Shown: in pieces, positions 6,273 through 6,347 of the stretch | Numbering within the stretch: the stretch's first letter is position 1 | How the letters are laid out: the number at the start of each line of letters is the position of its first letter | Origin: an uncultured Lachnospiraceae bacterium | GTDB lineage: Bacteria; Bacillota; Clostridia; Lachnospirales; Lachnospiraceae | Length of the DNA stretch: 6,347 bases | Assembly: GCA_905233835.1 (NCBI GenBank) | Contig: CAJOGB010000061.1 | Location: 1 to 6,347 of the forward strand | Direction: 5' to 3' | Notes under the pieces: generated by a model | Databases searched by the model: none | Seen by the model: only the letters and a program-made list of their open reading frames with translations | What the model was told of the DNA's origin: nothing | Translations under genes and position numbers: made by a program

Positions 6273-6347
6273 CTATTTTTTGCGTTCGATTCCATCGTAA
6301 CCTTTGACCATGAGTTTGCCTGCATAGTCGATTAATTCGTCCAGCGG
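6273..6347 (-). CDS. 3' end of an unidentified convergent gene
   Basis: The minus strand is open from the window edge (base 6347) to a TAG stop at 6275-6273, giving the last 24 residues PLDELIDYAGKLMVKGYDGI followed by ERKK. The composition is protein-like (amphipathic, charged tail), and the stop lies 16 bases before the bidirectional terminator, the expected arrangement for a convergent gene. The fragment is too short to name a family, and I do not recognise it. Chance openness of 75 bases is possible, but the position relative to the terminator argues for a real gene. Confidence 0.6.
   Translation of the reverse strand, partial: PLDELIDYAGKLMVKGYDGIERKK

Overview
The window looks like chromosomal DNA of an anaerobic, low-to-moderate GC Firmicute, most plausibly a clostridium of the Lachnospiraceae type. 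This rests on an oxygen-sensitive 2-hydroxyacyl-CoA dehydratase system, strong AGGAGG-type ribosome binding sites, a chemoreceptor of clostridial style and the codon use. The genus cannot be fixed from the sequence. Almost all genes read on the + strand. Only the last 75 bases hold a convergent gene end.

Bases 1-3324 form a compact operon. It has the 3' part of a small (HgdB-like) 2-hydroxyacyl-CoA dehydratase subunit, then a large 521-residue subunit that overlaps it by 8 bases, then the ATP-dependent activase (HgdC type), then a 55-residue single-span membrane protein. In this enzyme class the activase, a [4Fe-4S] ASKHA ATPase, injects one high-energy electron into the two-subunit dehydratase, which then removes water from a (R)-2-hydroxyacyl-CoA through a ketyl radical. 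The substrate cannot be read from this window because no CoA-transferase or 2-hydroxyacid dehydrogenase is visible. The large subunit has about 100 residues more before its first cluster cysteine than the characterised enzymes.

Bases 3332-3383 hold a striking nested palindrome with GGGGACGGTTCTTT arms. It is unlike a normal terminator and resembles dispersed REP-type elements. It separates the operon from a gene at 3403-4134 whose 243-residue product looks like the non-catalytic middle domain of acetyl-CoA synthase (CdhC/AcsB), standing alone and ending in a three-cysteine cluster. This is the most unusual gene in the window.

A 109-base gap (4135-4243), together with the preceding gene end, carries three small palindromes built on TTGCA/TGCAA. 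They lie just upstream of a 655-residue methyl-accepting chemotaxis protein (4244-6211). Its extracellular dCache domain keeps most residues of the known amino-acid-binding motif, so it probably senses amino acids. That would fit an amino-acid-fermenting lifestyle. A strong, probably bidirectional terminator (6220-6257) closes the gene and also faces the 3' end of an unidentified minus-strand gene (6273-6347).
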